Shown here: positions 38,745 through 49,216 of the stretch, piece after piece | Layout of the letters: each line of letters opens with the position of its first letter | Numbering within the stretch: the stretch's first letter is position 1 | From: Pirellulales bacterium | GTDB lineage: Bacteria; Planctomycetota; Planctomycetia; Pirellulales; Lacipirellulaceae | Direction: 5' to 3' | DNA: 64,000 nt | Assembly: GCA_022448265.1 (NCBI GenBank) | Contig: JAKVCC010000005.1 | Span: forward strand, 1-64,000 | The notes under the pieces: generated by a model | Database searches by the model: none | What the model was told of the DNA's origin: nothing | What the model saw: only the letters and a program-made list of their open reading frames with translations | Translations under genes and position numbers: made by a program

Positions 38745-41051
38745 TTAGAGCATGTCCCAGGGGTCGACGTCTATGGTAGTTACTACCTCTTTGGGCGGCT
38801 TGTGTTGGGCCATGGTTTGTTCCACAAGCTGGCACAAGGGACTCATCTGGGCGGCATGGAGTTGGATTTGAAATCGGAAATTGCCGCGGAGCTTGGGAAT
38901 CGCCGCTGCTGCGGGACCGACCAGTCGAAAGCCGTCTTCCTGTGCGGTCGCTGATCGCTGGAGTTGTCCGGCCAATTCTTCGGCAACCGCGCGCGCTGTT
39001 TCTTCGCGCGGGCCACGTATCAGGAGTCGAATCATTGCGCCCCAAGGCGGATATTGCAACTCCTGGCGAAACGCGACTTCCTGCTCAGCAAACGTGGGAT
39101 AATCATGATGCACTGCGGCTCGGATTGCGGGGTGGTCGGGGTTAAGCGTCTGCACCAACACTCGGCCGCCTTGGCGGCCCCGCCCCGTCCGTCCGGCCAC
39201 TTGCGCCACGAGCTGAAAGGTGCGTTCCCCAGCGCGAAAATCCGGTAGGTGCAATGCGGTATCGGCATTTATCACGCCCACCAGCGTGACGTTGGGGAAA
39301 TCCAATCCCTTGGCAATCATTTGTGTGCCAAGCAGAATGTGAATCTCGCCTCGACCAAAGGCCTTCAGCACGCGTTCGTGGCTGCCCCGGGCTTTCATGC
39401 TGTCGGTATCCATCCGCGCGCAAACGTGTTCGGGAAAGTTGCGGCGTATTTCGGATTCTAGCTTTTGTGTACCAAGTCCGCCGTAGCGAATGGACGGCGA
39501 GGCGCAATCGGGGCAAGCCGTGGGGGGCGGCTGGTGATAATCACAGTAATGGCACAGTGCGTTATTCTTTTGCCTGTGGTAAGTCAACGAGAGCTCACAA
39601 TGCGGGCAATTCAGGACATGGCCACACGCGGGGCACTGAATGTGGGTCGAAAAACCACGCCGGTTGAGTAGCAGTATCACTTGCCCGCCGTCGGCCAGTG
39701 CGCAGACCATCGCTTGGCGCAGCTGCCGACTTATGCCACCGCCCCCGCCGCGGGATTGGGCTGGATCGCGAAGGTCGACGATGACCACGTCGGGCATGGG
39801 CAGGTCCATCACCCGTTTGGGGAGCGTGGCGAGCTTGAACTCGTCCTGCTTGACGCGCTGCCAGGCTTCCAACGATGGGGTGGCACTACCGAGCACCAGC
39901 GGAATTCGTTCGTCCAGCGCTCTTTGCCAGGCAACATCTCGGGCATGATACCGGGGGGCGGTGTCTTGTTTGAACGAAGACTCATGCTCTTCATCAATCA
40001 CGATCAAACCCAAGTGTGGTGTCGGCGCGAAGATCGCGCTGCGCGCGCCAACAACTACCTGCACTTCTCCTCGCGCAATACGTTGCCATTGCCGATGACG
40101 CTCAGCGTGCGTTTGGTGGCTGTGCAATACGGCAACCGCGTCGAAGCGGGCGCGAAAGCGGCTGACCGTTTGTGGCGTGAGGCTGATTTCTGGAACTAGA
40201 ACAATCGCCTGCTTGCCGAAACCGACAACATGTTCGATCGCCTGCAAATAGACTTCGGTTTTGCCGCTGCCGGTGACTCCGTGGAGGACGATGCCTGCCG
40301 CTTCCGATGATTCCAGGGCGTCTTCAATAATCTGCAGTGCGCGCCTTTGCTCGGTATTGAGGGCAAGCGCGGGCTCTCGCTCAACTGCGCTGTCATCGTC
40401 AAATTTGTCGGTGCCGATCCGCTTCGTCTGAGCCTCGACTAAGCCTTGCTTGAGCAACTGTCGTATGGGGCCAGCCGTGCATCCAACTGCGTCGGCAAGC
40501 TGGCGCGCCGTAAGGGGCCGGCGCCCGGCAGCAAGCGTTTCTAAGGCCTGTCGCTGCTTTTTGGAGCCGACTTTCACCTGGGCCAGCCGCTGGGCCACGT
40601 CAGGCGGGACGTGCAGCAGCGTGACTTCTCGAGTGCCGGCAAGGCGGCGCACGCCTGCGGGCACAACTGCCTCGAGCACCTGTCCCCAGGGGCACAAATA
40701 GTAGTCGGCGATCCACTTCGTGAGACGCAGCATGGGGGGTGAGAGAAGGATCGACGAATCAACCACAGCGGCCACGTCTTTCATTCGCCGCGGGTCGATG
40801 GTCTTGGTTTCCAGCCCCACGCAGTAGCCTTGCAAATGGCGATTGGCACGCCCAAAGGGAACACTTACGCGCCGGCCCGGCTCGAGCAGAGAATCGCGGC
40901 TGGCAGTATCGCAGAATTTTTCGGGCACCAGATAATCGAAGACACCCCGCGCCCCTCCCGAGAGGACAACCGCGGCCACGCGCCGTTGTCGGTGCTGGTC
41001 GAGTTCCCAGTCGGGCGGTGCCGTGTCGAACAGGTTTTTCTGGGATGACAT
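38745..41051 (-). CDS. priA: Primosomal protein N' (PriA helicase)
   Basis: LHGVTGSGKTEVYLQAI, DEEHESSFKQDTAPRYHARDVA, zinc motifs CPACGHVLNCPHCELSLTYH and CHYCDYHQPPPTACPDC, GTQMIAKGLDFPNVTLVGVINADTAL. Confidence 0.97.
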   Translation of the reverse strand: MSSQKNLFDTAPPDWELDQHRQRRVAAVVLSGGARGVFDYLVPEKFCDTASRDSLLEPGRRVSVPFGRANRHLQGYCVGLETKTIDPRRMKDVAAVVDSSILLSPPMLRLTKWIADYYLCPWGQVLEAVVPAGVRRLAGTREVTLLHVPPDVAQRLAQVKVGSKKQRQALETLAAGRRPLTARQLADAVGCTAGPIRQLLKQGLVEAQTKRIGTDKFDDDSAVEREPALALNTEQRRALQIIEDALESSEAAGIVLHGVTGSGKTEVYLQAIEHVVGFGKQAIVLVPEISLTPQTVSRFRARFDAVAVLHSHQTHAERHRQWQRIARGEVQVVVGARSAIFAPTPHLGLIVIDEEHESSFKQDTAPRYHARDVAWQRALDERIPLVLGSATPSLEAWQRVKQDEFKLATLPKRVMDLPMPDVVIVDLRDPAQSRGGGGGISRQLRQAMVCALADGGQVILLLNRRGFSTHIQCPACGHVLNCPHCELSLTYHRQKNNALCHYCDYHQPPPTACPDCASPSIRYGGLGTQKLESEIRRNFPEHVCARMDTDSMKARGSHERVLKAFGRGEIHILLGTQMIAKGLDFPNVTLVGVINADTALHLPDFRAGERTFQLVAQVAGRTGRGRQGGRVLVQTLNPDHPAIRAAVHHDYPTFAEQEVAFRQELQYPPWGAMIRLLIRGPREETARAVAEELAGQLQRSATAQEDGFRLVGPAAAAIPKLRGNFRFQIQLHAAQMSPLCQLVEQTMAQHKPPKEVVTTIDVDPWDML

Positions 41052-41209
41052 GGTCAGGGCCTAAGATTTCGGCACTGTCGGGTTCTTGCGAATGTGGTCA
41101 CAGCAGTTGGAGCTAGGGTGGGGGAAGGTTCAATGGTATCGTACAGTCGGTGTAGGCTGCTGCCCACATCCCCCCTGAACCGATCCTTCCGACCCATTGG
41201 CCAAAACCT

Positions 41210-41824
41210 ATGCGTATTGGTGTTTTTGGCGGCAGTTTTGACCCGCCCCATCTGGGCCACTTGAGCTTGGCGGCCAGTTGCCAGGAACAAGCTGATCTGG
41301 ATCAGGTTTGGTTTGTTCCTGCCGCCCAGCAACCCTTCAAGCCTCGGGGGCCTGAGGCCACTGATGCCCACCGCCTGGCAATGCTAGAGCGCGCGTGCGC
41401 GGACCAAACTGCGTTTAAAGTTTGCGATATCGAAATCGGCCGGGGCGGGGTCAGCTATACGGTCAATACACTGCAGACGGTTCGTTGCGACTGGCCTCAA
41501 GCGTCGCTATTTTTTTTGATGGGAGCAGACTCTCTGTCTGATCTTCCGCGCTGGCATCGGCCCATTGAGATTTGTCAACTGGCGATCCCGCTTGTGGTGC
41601 GGCGGGCGGGATCCGATCAAGCCGGTTTTGATATTTTGCGCGATTTGGTCTCGTCGGAGCGAATGGCTGAAATTTTGCAGAGTCAGGTCGATATGCCCAT
41701 TATGCCGATTAGCAGTTCCGAGATTCGCGAAAAGATCCCGGCCGATGGAGAGTGGCAGCAATTGGTCCCGCTGGCGGTTGCCGAATATATCCAGCAGCAC
41801 GGCCTTTACGGTTGCCACCACTAG
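41210..41824 (+). CDS. nadD: Nicotinate-nucleotide adenylyltransferase
   Basis: MRIGVFGGSFDPPHLGHL, MGADSLSDLPRWH, PISSSEIREKI. Confidence 0.95.
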   Translation: MRIGVFGGSFDPPHLGHLSLAASCQEQADLDQVWFVPAAQQPFKPRGPEATDAHRLAMLERACADQTAFKVCDIEIGRGGVSYTVNTLQTVRCDWPQASLFFLMGADSLSDLPRWHRPIEICQLAIPLVVRRAGSDQAGFDILRDLVSSERMAEILQSQVDMPIMPISSSEIREKIPADGEWQQLVPLAVAEYIQQHGLYGCHH

Positions 41825-42081
41825 GCCGCTTTTGGTGACCGCAAGCACTCGACAAGCTCGCGGGGGACCTTAGTGAGTTCTAGCTGCGGCTGCGAGCGGA
41901 GCGCATCGATTACATCGTCGAGCTGCTCCTGCTGGGATTGTGTCAAATCAAGCAAGAGCCACTTCTGTCCACGAATAAGGCAATGTCCCCCACCAGCACC
42001 TTCGAGTATTTCCTCGCGAACCTGAAATCCAGTATCGCGAGCAACTTCAAGCGCGGATGATAGCAGTTGAGCCGTGTGCAT
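41821..42081 (-). CDS. Small hypothetical protein
   Basis: MHTAQLLSSALEVARDTGFQVREEILEGAGGGHCLIRGQKWLLLDLTQSQQEQLDDVIDAL; start chosen at 42081. Confidence 0.6.
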   Translation of the reverse strand: MHTAQLLSSALEVARDTGFQVREEILEGAGGGHCLIRGQKWLLLDLTQSQQEQLDDVIDALRSQPQLELTKVPRELVECLRSPKAA

Positions 42082-42319
42082 GGAAATGAACCAGGGGTTC
42101 GAGGCAAGGGAGGCGTCTTGAGCGGCGAGATTGTACCGCGATCCATTTGAGTCGCACAGGCGAGTTCGACGATAGGGACAATAGAGGTAAGTGTTGTATG
42201 CGGTTGGGGTTAAAACTTGCCGCTCAGTTAAGCAGGCACAACTAGCTGGCTCTGGCAAGCTACGCAACCTTTTCGCGGATTCACCCAGGGAGGCAGCCGA
42301 AAGGCAGCCAATCGAAATC

Positions 42320-43156
42320 ATGCAAAGTGGCAAACCTACGGCTGAAGAACAAATCGCAATACTCACCGAGCAGCTTACGCAAGCACAGCGGATGGCGGCG
42401 CTGGGCGAATTGGTGGGCACGACGACGCACGAGTTCAATAACGTGCTGATGACGATTCTGAATTACGCCAAACTTGGGCTGCGCCACAAAGATGAGGCAA
42501 CGCGCGACAAAGCGCTCGACAAGATCATGTGTGCAGCCCAACGAGCTGAGAAGATCACTAATAGTGTGTTGGGGTTGGCACGAAATCGAAAACAAGAATT
42601 TTCCCCGACAGATATCGCGCAGCTACTGCAGGAGTCGCTTGTGCTTTTGGAGCGTGAGATGCAGAAGTATCGAATCGCGGTGCGCTGCGAGTTTGCTGAC
42701 GTTCCGCCGGTGCGGGCCATCGGCAATCAAATTCAGCAAGTACTGCTCAACCTCATGACCAATGCCCGGCAGGCTATGCCTGATGGCGGCGAGCTAGTGC
42801 TGAAGCTCCATCATGAGGCAGCGGACGGGACCGTTGATCTCACGATTCGCGATTCAGGTTCGGGTATCTCGCGCGAACAACTTCCCAAGATATTCGACCG
42901 CTATTTCAGTACTAAAAAAGGTCCCGACGAGAGCGGCAAGGGTGGTACGGGCGTAGGGCTATCGACTTGTAAGGACATCATTGATACGCACGGAGGCCGC
43001 ATCCGTGTCGAGAGTACGATTGGCAAGGGAACAGCCTTTACGGTGCGTTTGCCTGTCTATCGGGCGACTGCCAAGTCGGGTGGCACAGCACCCATCGTCA
43101 AACTGGGCATTCCTGCCCATATCGCTGCGGTTTCCACAGAGGGGAAGAGCTGTTAG
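42320..43156 (+). CDS. Soluble sensor histidine kinase (NtrB-like transmitter)
   Basis: GELVGTTTHEFNNVLMTILNYAKLGL, N-box LLNLMTNARQAMP, DSGSGISREQLPKIFDRYFSTK; track ORF from 42191. Confidence 0.9.
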   Translation: MQSGKPTAEEQIAILTEQLTQAQRMAALGELVGTTTHEFNNVLMTILNYAKLGLRHKDEATRDKALDKIMCAAQRAEKITNSVLGLARNRKQEFSPTDIAQLLQESLVLLEREMQKYRIAVRCEFADVPPVRAIGNQIQQVLLNLMTNARQAMPDGGELVLKLHHEAADGTVDLTIRDSGSGISREQLPKIFDRYFSTKKGPDESGKGGTGVGLSTCKDIIDTHGGRIRVESTIGKGTAFTVRLPVYRATAKSGGTAPIVKLGIPAHIAAVSTEGKSC

Positions 43157-43258
43157 GGCCCTGGTACTGCGACCCAAACGGGAAGTAGCGACTTCGATGG
43201 CCGGGCGCCTCGCTTGACCAGCGGCTCTATCCAGGGGGCCGAAGATAAGCGCGCCGGG

Positions 43259-43981
43259 CTAGCCTTCTGGCGCGAGCCGCGACCGGATTTCTTCGAGAAT
43301 TTGTTGTTCAGCAAACGGATCCCGACCCTGGGGAATCCAGCTTTTTGAAAAGCGCGTGCGGCTCACTTCTTCATTCAAGCGGCTTTGCAGCGCATCGTCG
43401 TTCCGGAAGGTGGCTGCTTCCGCCGTTGAATTCTCCGGACGAGGCAAGTTCTCAAGTTCTTTGTGGACGGCCACATCGATCAGGTACCCGCCCTGCTCGG
43501 GAATCACTCGGAACACCGCACGACGACGAATCGTCTGAAATGTACTTTCCCATCGATTTTTCCAGCCCACTGAATCGGGACGGTGGGGTTCCAGCCAGGT
43601 TGCCCCGACATGCGGGAACGTGTCGATTCGCCCTTCGGTCAGAACATTTCCCACCAACTGCACGCGAACTTCTCTTTCGATGCGGAAGTAATCGTCAGCA
43701 ACGTCAACAATTTGTTCCCAAGCCCAATCTTGATTGGTCACACGCACATGCAACGGCTTGCTGGTCACAGTGCCCGGCGCAATAAATTGCGCTTGTCCGA
43801 TGATGGCGTGTTGCCCTAGGGGGGCGCCCAGTAATGGACTCATTGCAACGGGTTGTGGCGGAGCAAACAGTCCGTTGGAGGCGGTGTTCGGAAAATTTTG
43901 GATCGGTTGGCAACCCAGCACCAGCGCAGCACCGAGTATATTCCTCACTGCTGGCCAGCAACACGAAAAGTCCATCCGCAC
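43259..43981 (-). CDS. Putative lipoprotein, unknown function
   Basis: Lipobox GAALVLGCQPIQN; ordered C-terminal domain. Confidence 0.6.
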   Translation of the reverse strand: MRMDFSCCWPAVRNILGAALVLGCQPIQNFPNTASNGLFAPPQPVAMSPLLGAPLGQHAIIGQAQFIAPGTVTSKPLHVRVTNQDWAWEQIVDVADDYFRIEREVRVQLVGNVLTEGRIDTFPHVGATWLEPHRPDSVGWKNRWESTFQTIRRRAVFRVIPEQGGYLIDVAVHKELENLPRPENSTAEAATFRNDDALQSRLNEEVSRTRFSKSWIPQGRDPFAEQQILEEIRSRLAPEG

Positions 43982-44091
43982 CTCACGCCACGAGAAACAG
44001 GGTGGAGAATACTCGCGAAATCGGTCGCTGAGGGCAATACAGAAATTGTCGCCGCCAATTTCTGCTAGCGTCCTTTGCGGGATACTTGCAG

Positions 44092-44407
44092 TTAGGCTAA
44101 CCCAAGCGTGGCCTGCTTGCGCGCGATAGAGTCCGCCCAGAGCGCCGCTTCGCTGGACTTGGGAAAGCGAGTTGCCGGCACCAGGTCAATTCGCTGCGCC
44201 AACGTGCTTTCGGCGGTTGGGGGGAACGGGGAGCTCCTGGCCCCAAGTTCGACAACTCGACTTTGGCCGCATTCCGGGCAGGCCGGGAGACAATCTTCCG
44301 CGATTGTATGGATTTAGCATGCGATACGTATTACGGCAGGAAGGGCAATAGATTTTAGCGGCCCCATCTAGCAGGTGATGGCGAGATAAGCCAAATCTCT
44401 CGGCGGT
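44092..44407 (-). pseudogene. Zinc-ribbon protein interrupted by a frameshift
   Basis: Frame 1 ...KIYCPSCRNTYRMLNPYNR, then one base out of frame EDCLPACPECGQSRVVELGARSSPFPPTAESTLAQRIDLVPATRFPKSSEAALWADSIARKQATLGLA*. Confidence 0.5.
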
Positions 44408-44447
44408 TTACGACGCCTGCGAGGCTGGTCATGCGGGAAGTGGGGAC

Positions 44448-44486
44448 AAAAAAACAGGCCACCTACTATTTCAAGTAGGCGGCCTG
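44448..44486 (-). terminator. Intrinsic terminator downstream of the gene at 44562
   Basis: CAGGCCACCTAC-TATTTCAA-GTAGGCGGCCTG stem followed by T7 on the minus strand. Confidence 0.85.
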
Positions 44487-44561
44487 GCGGTTTGCAAAGC
44501 CGCAGCCAAGTGGACTATGTCCGGCCCATTTCTGCCGATCCTTGCGCTGGCTGTACGGAAG

Positions 44562-45257
44562 TCAATCGTAGCGGGCCCCGTCAATACCGAGCCGCATTTT
44601 GAGTTCTTCAAATTGATTAATGTACTCGTCGTTGGTTGAGTGGACGTGCTCGGCCTCAGTAACAAACTTCATTTCTTCCCGGCAGTTCAGGCCCGCATCG
44701 ATCAAGACACTCTCGTAAGGGGTCAGCTTCTTGCCATACACAAACAACAGCTTGTGCTCGTCGAACTGTACTTCTTGCGGCGTGTTTGGGTTGAGTACCG
44801 CGATGCCCGTACACCCGTCATTGACAAGCATTTCTTCAAAATCCCACAGAATGCTTTGCAGGATCGGCATATCGATATGTTCGCGGCAGAGATCTTGGTG
44901 GCCCGACGCGTTGTATTGGTGGCTGGTCTCCAAAACGACATCAACTGTGGGACCCAACGGATCAAGCAACTGCATGAATGTGTCAAACAGTTTTTCTCGC
45001 GACGCGGACGCCATTACGACCGGAACATCCTGGCGGGAAGATTCATTGCGATATGTGTCGTGGCGAAATCCAGTGGTGGGCACGACTTCCAGATTGTAGG
45101 AAGGGCGCACGGCGTCGGTGAGCACAAAGTCGCCGTAGCGATTGATGCCCAAGTGAGTTTCCATCTCGCTTTCGGAGAGTTTTTCAAAGCACTGGACCGT
45201 ATCGGAGGCAACATCCTCGTGAAAGACGGTGGTAAAGAACTGTTTTAAGAAACCCAT
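44562..45257 (-). CDS. Conserved-looking hypothetical protein
   Basis: MGFLKQFFTTVFHEDVASDTVQCFEKLSESEMETHLGINRYGDF...; strong terminator downstream; start at 45257. Confidence 0.7.
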   Translation of the reverse strand: MGFLKQFFTTVFHEDVASDTVQCFEKLSESEMETHLGINRYGDFVLTDAVRPSYNLEVVPTTGFRHDTYRNESSRQDVPVVMASASREKLFDTFMQLLDPLGPTVDVVLETSHQYNASGHQDLCREHIDMPILQSILWDFEEMLVNDGCTGIAVLNPNTPQEVQFDEHKLLFVYGKKLTPYESVLIDAGLNCREEMKFVTEAEHVHSTNDEYINQFEELKMRLGIDGARYD

Positions 45258-45598
45258 CGGAGCACTCGTTGTTGTGTGGAAATTCGTCGCAAAGAATGTG
45301 TTTTGGAAACTTCGGGTCCCAATGTCTCGCATCTTTTTTGTTGCCTAATCTGTGCTTAAGCGTCGGAGATTAAGTTTGACTGTAAAAGCACACAGGCTGT
45401 TTCGTCGGAAATTTCTGGGGCGAATGCTATCGCACCACCGACATGCAAATCTAGCTTGTGGGTGAGATCGAGCCAGAAAAAAATTTCACGAAAAAAGCAC
45501 GATTTTCTGCAACACGGATGTTTTTCCCCAACAGCGACGGGCTGACGACAAAGGTGCCAGAGCGTGTATTAGAAATGCAACATGGCAGCCGATTGCCG

Positions 45599-46915
45599 CT
45601 ATTCAGCGGCTGTAGTTGTTGCGTGTTGGCAACGTACCAAGGCGGATATCGCCATCGCCGTGCCATACTGTTGGTGGTAGTCGTAGAGGATATAATCCCA
45701 CCAGCTACCATCTTTTTCTTGCAGCGGTATGAGAATATGCGCCAGGTAGTCCTGGAAATAGGGACGCTCGGATTCTGGGAGCTCCTCAATGCACATTGCT
45801 GCATAGAAGTGGCCGTAATAGAAAAAATACCCCGCGACACCAAAGTCTCCAAAATGGGGCGACTCACCAGGGATATGCCGCTTGCGACTGATACTAAGCC
45901 ATCCATTGCGGGCGTAGAGCCGATTGAGCCAGGTGGCCAGCACCTCATCAGTTACTTGCTCGTCGCCATATAATCGCATGGCCAAATTGCAGACTTGCGA
46001 TCGACCTAGGCTCCCGGCGGGACGGTTGATGCCGTAGCGCGGCCGCATCTTCAGATATTCGCCGTAGGCGTAAGCAAAATCTGGATAACGCTGCCGTTCA
46101 ATCGCCGCGACTGCTTCATTAATTCGCTGTTGGGGGAACTCAACACCAAGCTGCGTTGCCTTGTGGATCGCAATCAGGGCCGTAGCGGTACAAAAGCAGC
46201 TAGAGCTGCCGGCCGGCCGGGTCATTTTTGCGCGTCGCGGTCGGTTAGGCCTTCCCATGCGGTCGGCAGGCGGATTGTCGTAATAGCCCCAACCGCCATT
46301 CAGAAAGGTGCAGCGGCGCAGCCGATCAATATGCTTTTCAACACTGGCCCTCAGCCGATTTTGCAGAGCCTCATCGCCCATCGCTCGGTCATGCAATTGC
46401 ACGAGCGCCTGGATCGCAAAGGAGTGGCCCCAAATATTGTACAGGGCATTGCCATATTCATCGTCGAGTTTGTCGGGCGCACTGCGTCGCAACTGCTCAC
46501 CCTGGTCGAGCAGCCAGACCTGTCCCTGATCAATGGCTGCGTCGATCCGCTGGCGTCGTGGGCCAGTGAACTGTGCCCGAGATTCTAATAAGGACGAGAC
46601 GCAGAGTCCCGTGACGGCCGTGCGAAAGGCCCGATGGGCCCCCGGTACTGGTGCCCAAATGCGGTAGTACTTCGAATTGGCCGACTTTCCCCAGGCGCCT
46701 TGTTTCAGTTGGGTATCGAGAAGAAATTCGACCCCCCGGGCGATCGCTGCGCGAACTTTGTTCGGATCGGCGGACCCAATCGGTACTGGCTTGGGACCTT
46801 GCACAGCCAGTGGCGGGGCCGCCACCGTTTGTGCCACCGCACCGGTTGCCGCGCTCCAGCAAAGAATCAGTCGCGCCAAATGAGCGATCGAAGAAATCGT
46901 AGCAGAAGGCCCCAT
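45599..46915 (-). CDS. Secreted protein with prenyltransferase/squalene-cyclase-like alpha/alpha repeats
   Basis: ARGVEFLLDTQLKQGAWGKS, DGSWWDYILYDYHQQYGTAMAISAL repeat-like segments; signal peptide. Confidence 0.72.
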   Translation of the reverse strand: MGPSATISSIAHLARLILCWSAATGAVAQTVAAPPLAVQGPKPVPIGSADPNKVRAAIARGVEFLLDTQLKQGAWGKSANSKYYRIWAPVPGAHRAFRTAVTGLCVSSLLESRAQFTGPRRQRIDAAIDQGQVWLLDQGEQLRRSAPDKLDDEYGNALYNIWGHSFAIQALVQLHDRAMGDEALQNRLRASVEKHIDRLRRCTFLNGGWGYYDNPPADRMGRPNRPRRAKMTRPAGSSSCFCTATALIAIHKATQLGVEFPQQRINEAVAAIERQRYPDFAYAYGEYLKMRPRYGINRPAGSLGRSQVCNLAMRLYGDEQVTDEVLATWLNRLYARNGWLSISRKRHIPGESPHFGDFGVAGYFFYYGHFYAAMCIEELPESERPYFQDYLAHILIPLQEKDGSWWDYILYDYHQQYGTAMAISALVRCQHATTTAAE

Positions 46916-46988
46916 GGCCTTACCTTTCCGTGTTGCAAGAGCCAACTGCAGCCGACTCCGAGAAACAGCACCAGTCGTCTCGTTCAGA

Positions 46989-48713
46989 CTACTCGCTGTC
47001 TGTGGGATCCTTCTTCTCTTCTTTTACAATTTCGTCGCCTTCCGCAAGTCCTTTTAGCACCTCGACCATCTTGCCCTGCTTGTGGCCCAGCTTGACCTTG
47101 CGCTTGACAGGTTCGCCTGCTTCGGGATCGATAAGCATCACATACTTGACTTTTTCGTCGTCTTCGTCGGCTTGCACCAGGGCGGCGGGAATCTGTAAGG
47201 CCTTTTCGTTGTGGTAAGTAGTGATTTTTGTTTTGCAAGTCATTCCGGCGACGAGCCAATCAGGGATATTGGAGTTGTCAAAGTCGAGCTGTACGTTGAA
47301 CTTGTTGTTTTTTCCAGGCACTGTGTCCAGCTTGGTTACTGTGCCTGAGAATCCCACCTCATCATCCGCAGCAGGACTGATCGTTGCCGACTGACCATCG
47401 GCCAAACTGGGCAAGTCATTCTCTTCGCAGGTCGTTTCAACGTGCAACGGCCGTTGATTGACGATAGTCATGAGCACGGACTTGGCTGTCACAGATCCGT
47501 CCGGCTTGAGCTTTGCTTTCATGGTCGAGACTTCTGCCCACTTGCCGTCGAGGCAACGGCCATAATAAGCAATGCCGTCCGATGGGGCACGGATTTCCAT
47601 CAGCCCCTTATCACTGAGTAGATTTGCGTGACGCTCGATACTCCGCGCCCTGTTCTCGCGCAGTTGTTCCATTTCGAAGGCGCGGCGGGTGCGCCCTGTT
47701 GCGTTAGCCATTTTGGCTTGCTGGAAGGAAAGATCGCTTTCTTCCATGGCAACTCGGTACTGCTCGTCGCGGCGGGGAATGTTGACATTGAGGGCACGGT
47801 CGCGATCCGCTGTTTCCAATTGCATGACCAGTTCGGCCCTTTCAACTTGAAATTCTTGGCGGCGCAAAACGATCTGTTCCGTGTCCTCTGTCAGTTCGTC
47901 GGCCTCGTACATTTTTTTGAGCTGCTCGAGCTCTTCATGCTGGGAGGCAAGATCCTCCTTCGCGTCTTTGTAGAGGAAGTGGGCAATCGTAATCGAAAAG
48001 GGCCGATCCGTGTTTTGGTAGTATTCAAAATCCTCTCGCAGTTGCTCGTGCCGCCGCTGGGCCGCCTGAAATGCGATTTCTGCCAATTGGTTTTTACGCG
48101 GAAATTCTTCCTCGGCTCGCAAAAATGCAACTTCATTTAAACGTTGGGTAATGGACTGCTCCGCCAATTCTTTTTCGAGGTCTTCCGGGTCGAATCGCAC
48201 TAGGACGTCATTTTTCTTGACGGCCGTGCCGTGCTCGACAGCGGCCAGCACTTTAAAGGTCGCCCAAACCTCAGGCCGTAGTTTGACCTCTTCCATCTGA
48301 TCTGCGACAAAGACCCCAGCTAGCTTGACTTCGACTGTCAGTGGCTTGCTTTCTACCTGAAACGACTTGGGCTTTTCGGGCGTTTTTTCGTCTTCGGCAC
48401 TGGCGTCTTTTTCGTCTGTGTCCGAATGCGTTTCTGCAGGTTCCGCAGCAGCGGCTGCTTCGTTGCTTTCTGGCGGGCTACCGTTATCGGGCTCTTTTTT
48501 CTCGGTGCCGTTTTCATCGGCCTGATCGGATTCCGCTACTGGATTCTTGTTGGCGGTCTTTTCGGCCGCATCTCCAACCGCCTGCGCTGCTCGGCCGACT
48601 TGGATTTCCCTAGCAGCGGCCCGTTCGGGAAGCGCTTTGGCGGGCTGCACTTGGTTGCCCATGGCGCCAATCACAATTGCAAATAGAGTAAGCACGGCAC
48701 AACAGCGGGTCAT
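46989..48713 (-). CDS. Periplasmic adaptor-like (HlyD/MFP family) protein
   Basis: Signal peptide, long coiled coil, AHLLS-DKGLMEIRAPSDGIAYYG and C-terminal KRKVKLGHKQGKMVEVLKGLAEGDEIV. Confidence 0.85.
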   Translation of the reverse strand: MTRCCAVLTLFAIVIGAMGNQVQPAKALPERAAAREIQVGRAAQAVGDAAEKTANKNPVAESDQADENGTEKKEPDNGSPPESNEAAAAAEPAETHSDTDEKDASAEDEKTPEKPKSFQVESKPLTVEVKLAGVFVADQMEEVKLRPEVWATFKVLAAVEHGTAVKKNDVLVRFDPEDLEKELAEQSITQRLNEVAFLRAEEEFPRKNQLAEIAFQAAQRRHEQLREDFEYYQNTDRPFSITIAHFLYKDAKEDLASQHEELEQLKKMYEADELTEDTEQIVLRRQEFQVERAELVMQLETADRDRALNVNIPRRDEQYRVAMEESDLSFQQAKMANATGRTRRAFEMEQLRENRARSIERHANLLSDKGLMEIRAPSDGIAYYGRCLDGKWAEVSTMKAKLKPDGSVTAKSVLMTIVNQRPLHVETTCEENDLPSLADGQSATISPAADDEVGFSGTVTKLDTVPGKNNKFNVQLDFDNSNIPDWLVAGMTCKTKITTYHNEKALQIPAALVQADEDDEKVKYVMLIDPEAGEPVKRKVKLGHKQGKMVEVLKGLAEGDEIVKEEKKDPTDSE

Positions 48714-49216
48714 CTCAGACTCCTCGTTAGATCTGGCTAGCGTGGAGCCAGTCGGGGTTTTATCTGGAACCTTGGGCTGTTCGCACAGGATGGCAACGCC
48801 ATTCCTGTGCAAATAGGCAAGGTAGGCAGTATTTTTGCTGCTTGATTCTAGCCGCCTGCCTTGCTAAAGCCTACATTCCGCTTTTGGTTTTTTGAGCGAC
48901 AGCAGCAAAAAAATAGACTCTTTCTCCAGCGAAGGAGCTGTTTTTGGCTCAGGATGGGTGGCTATTCGGTGGCGGGCTTGAAATTCTTACGTACCCGGGA
49001 GGTAATGGTTTGCTGAACATTCGGTCTGGCATTTACGCTACTTGCGCTGTCAGGATCGGTTCAGATGGTACAGACGGAGGAGCGTTGGGTGGAGGATGCG
49101 TGTTGGAAGAATCGGCATGTGCGACGTTGGGCCCTGCTTTGACAGCTTCCTGGCACGAGCGAGGAGTGGGCAGCCGCGCGTCGCAGGTCGTCAGAATTTG
49201 AAATGAGGAACGAATC

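Noticed and set aside
44640-45248. 202-aa plus-strand ORF
   Set aside because: Antisense to the 44562-45257 gene, which has a terminator and a better start.
47628-48140. 170-aa plus-strand ORF
   Set aside because: Antisense to the adaptor-protein gene; no family features.
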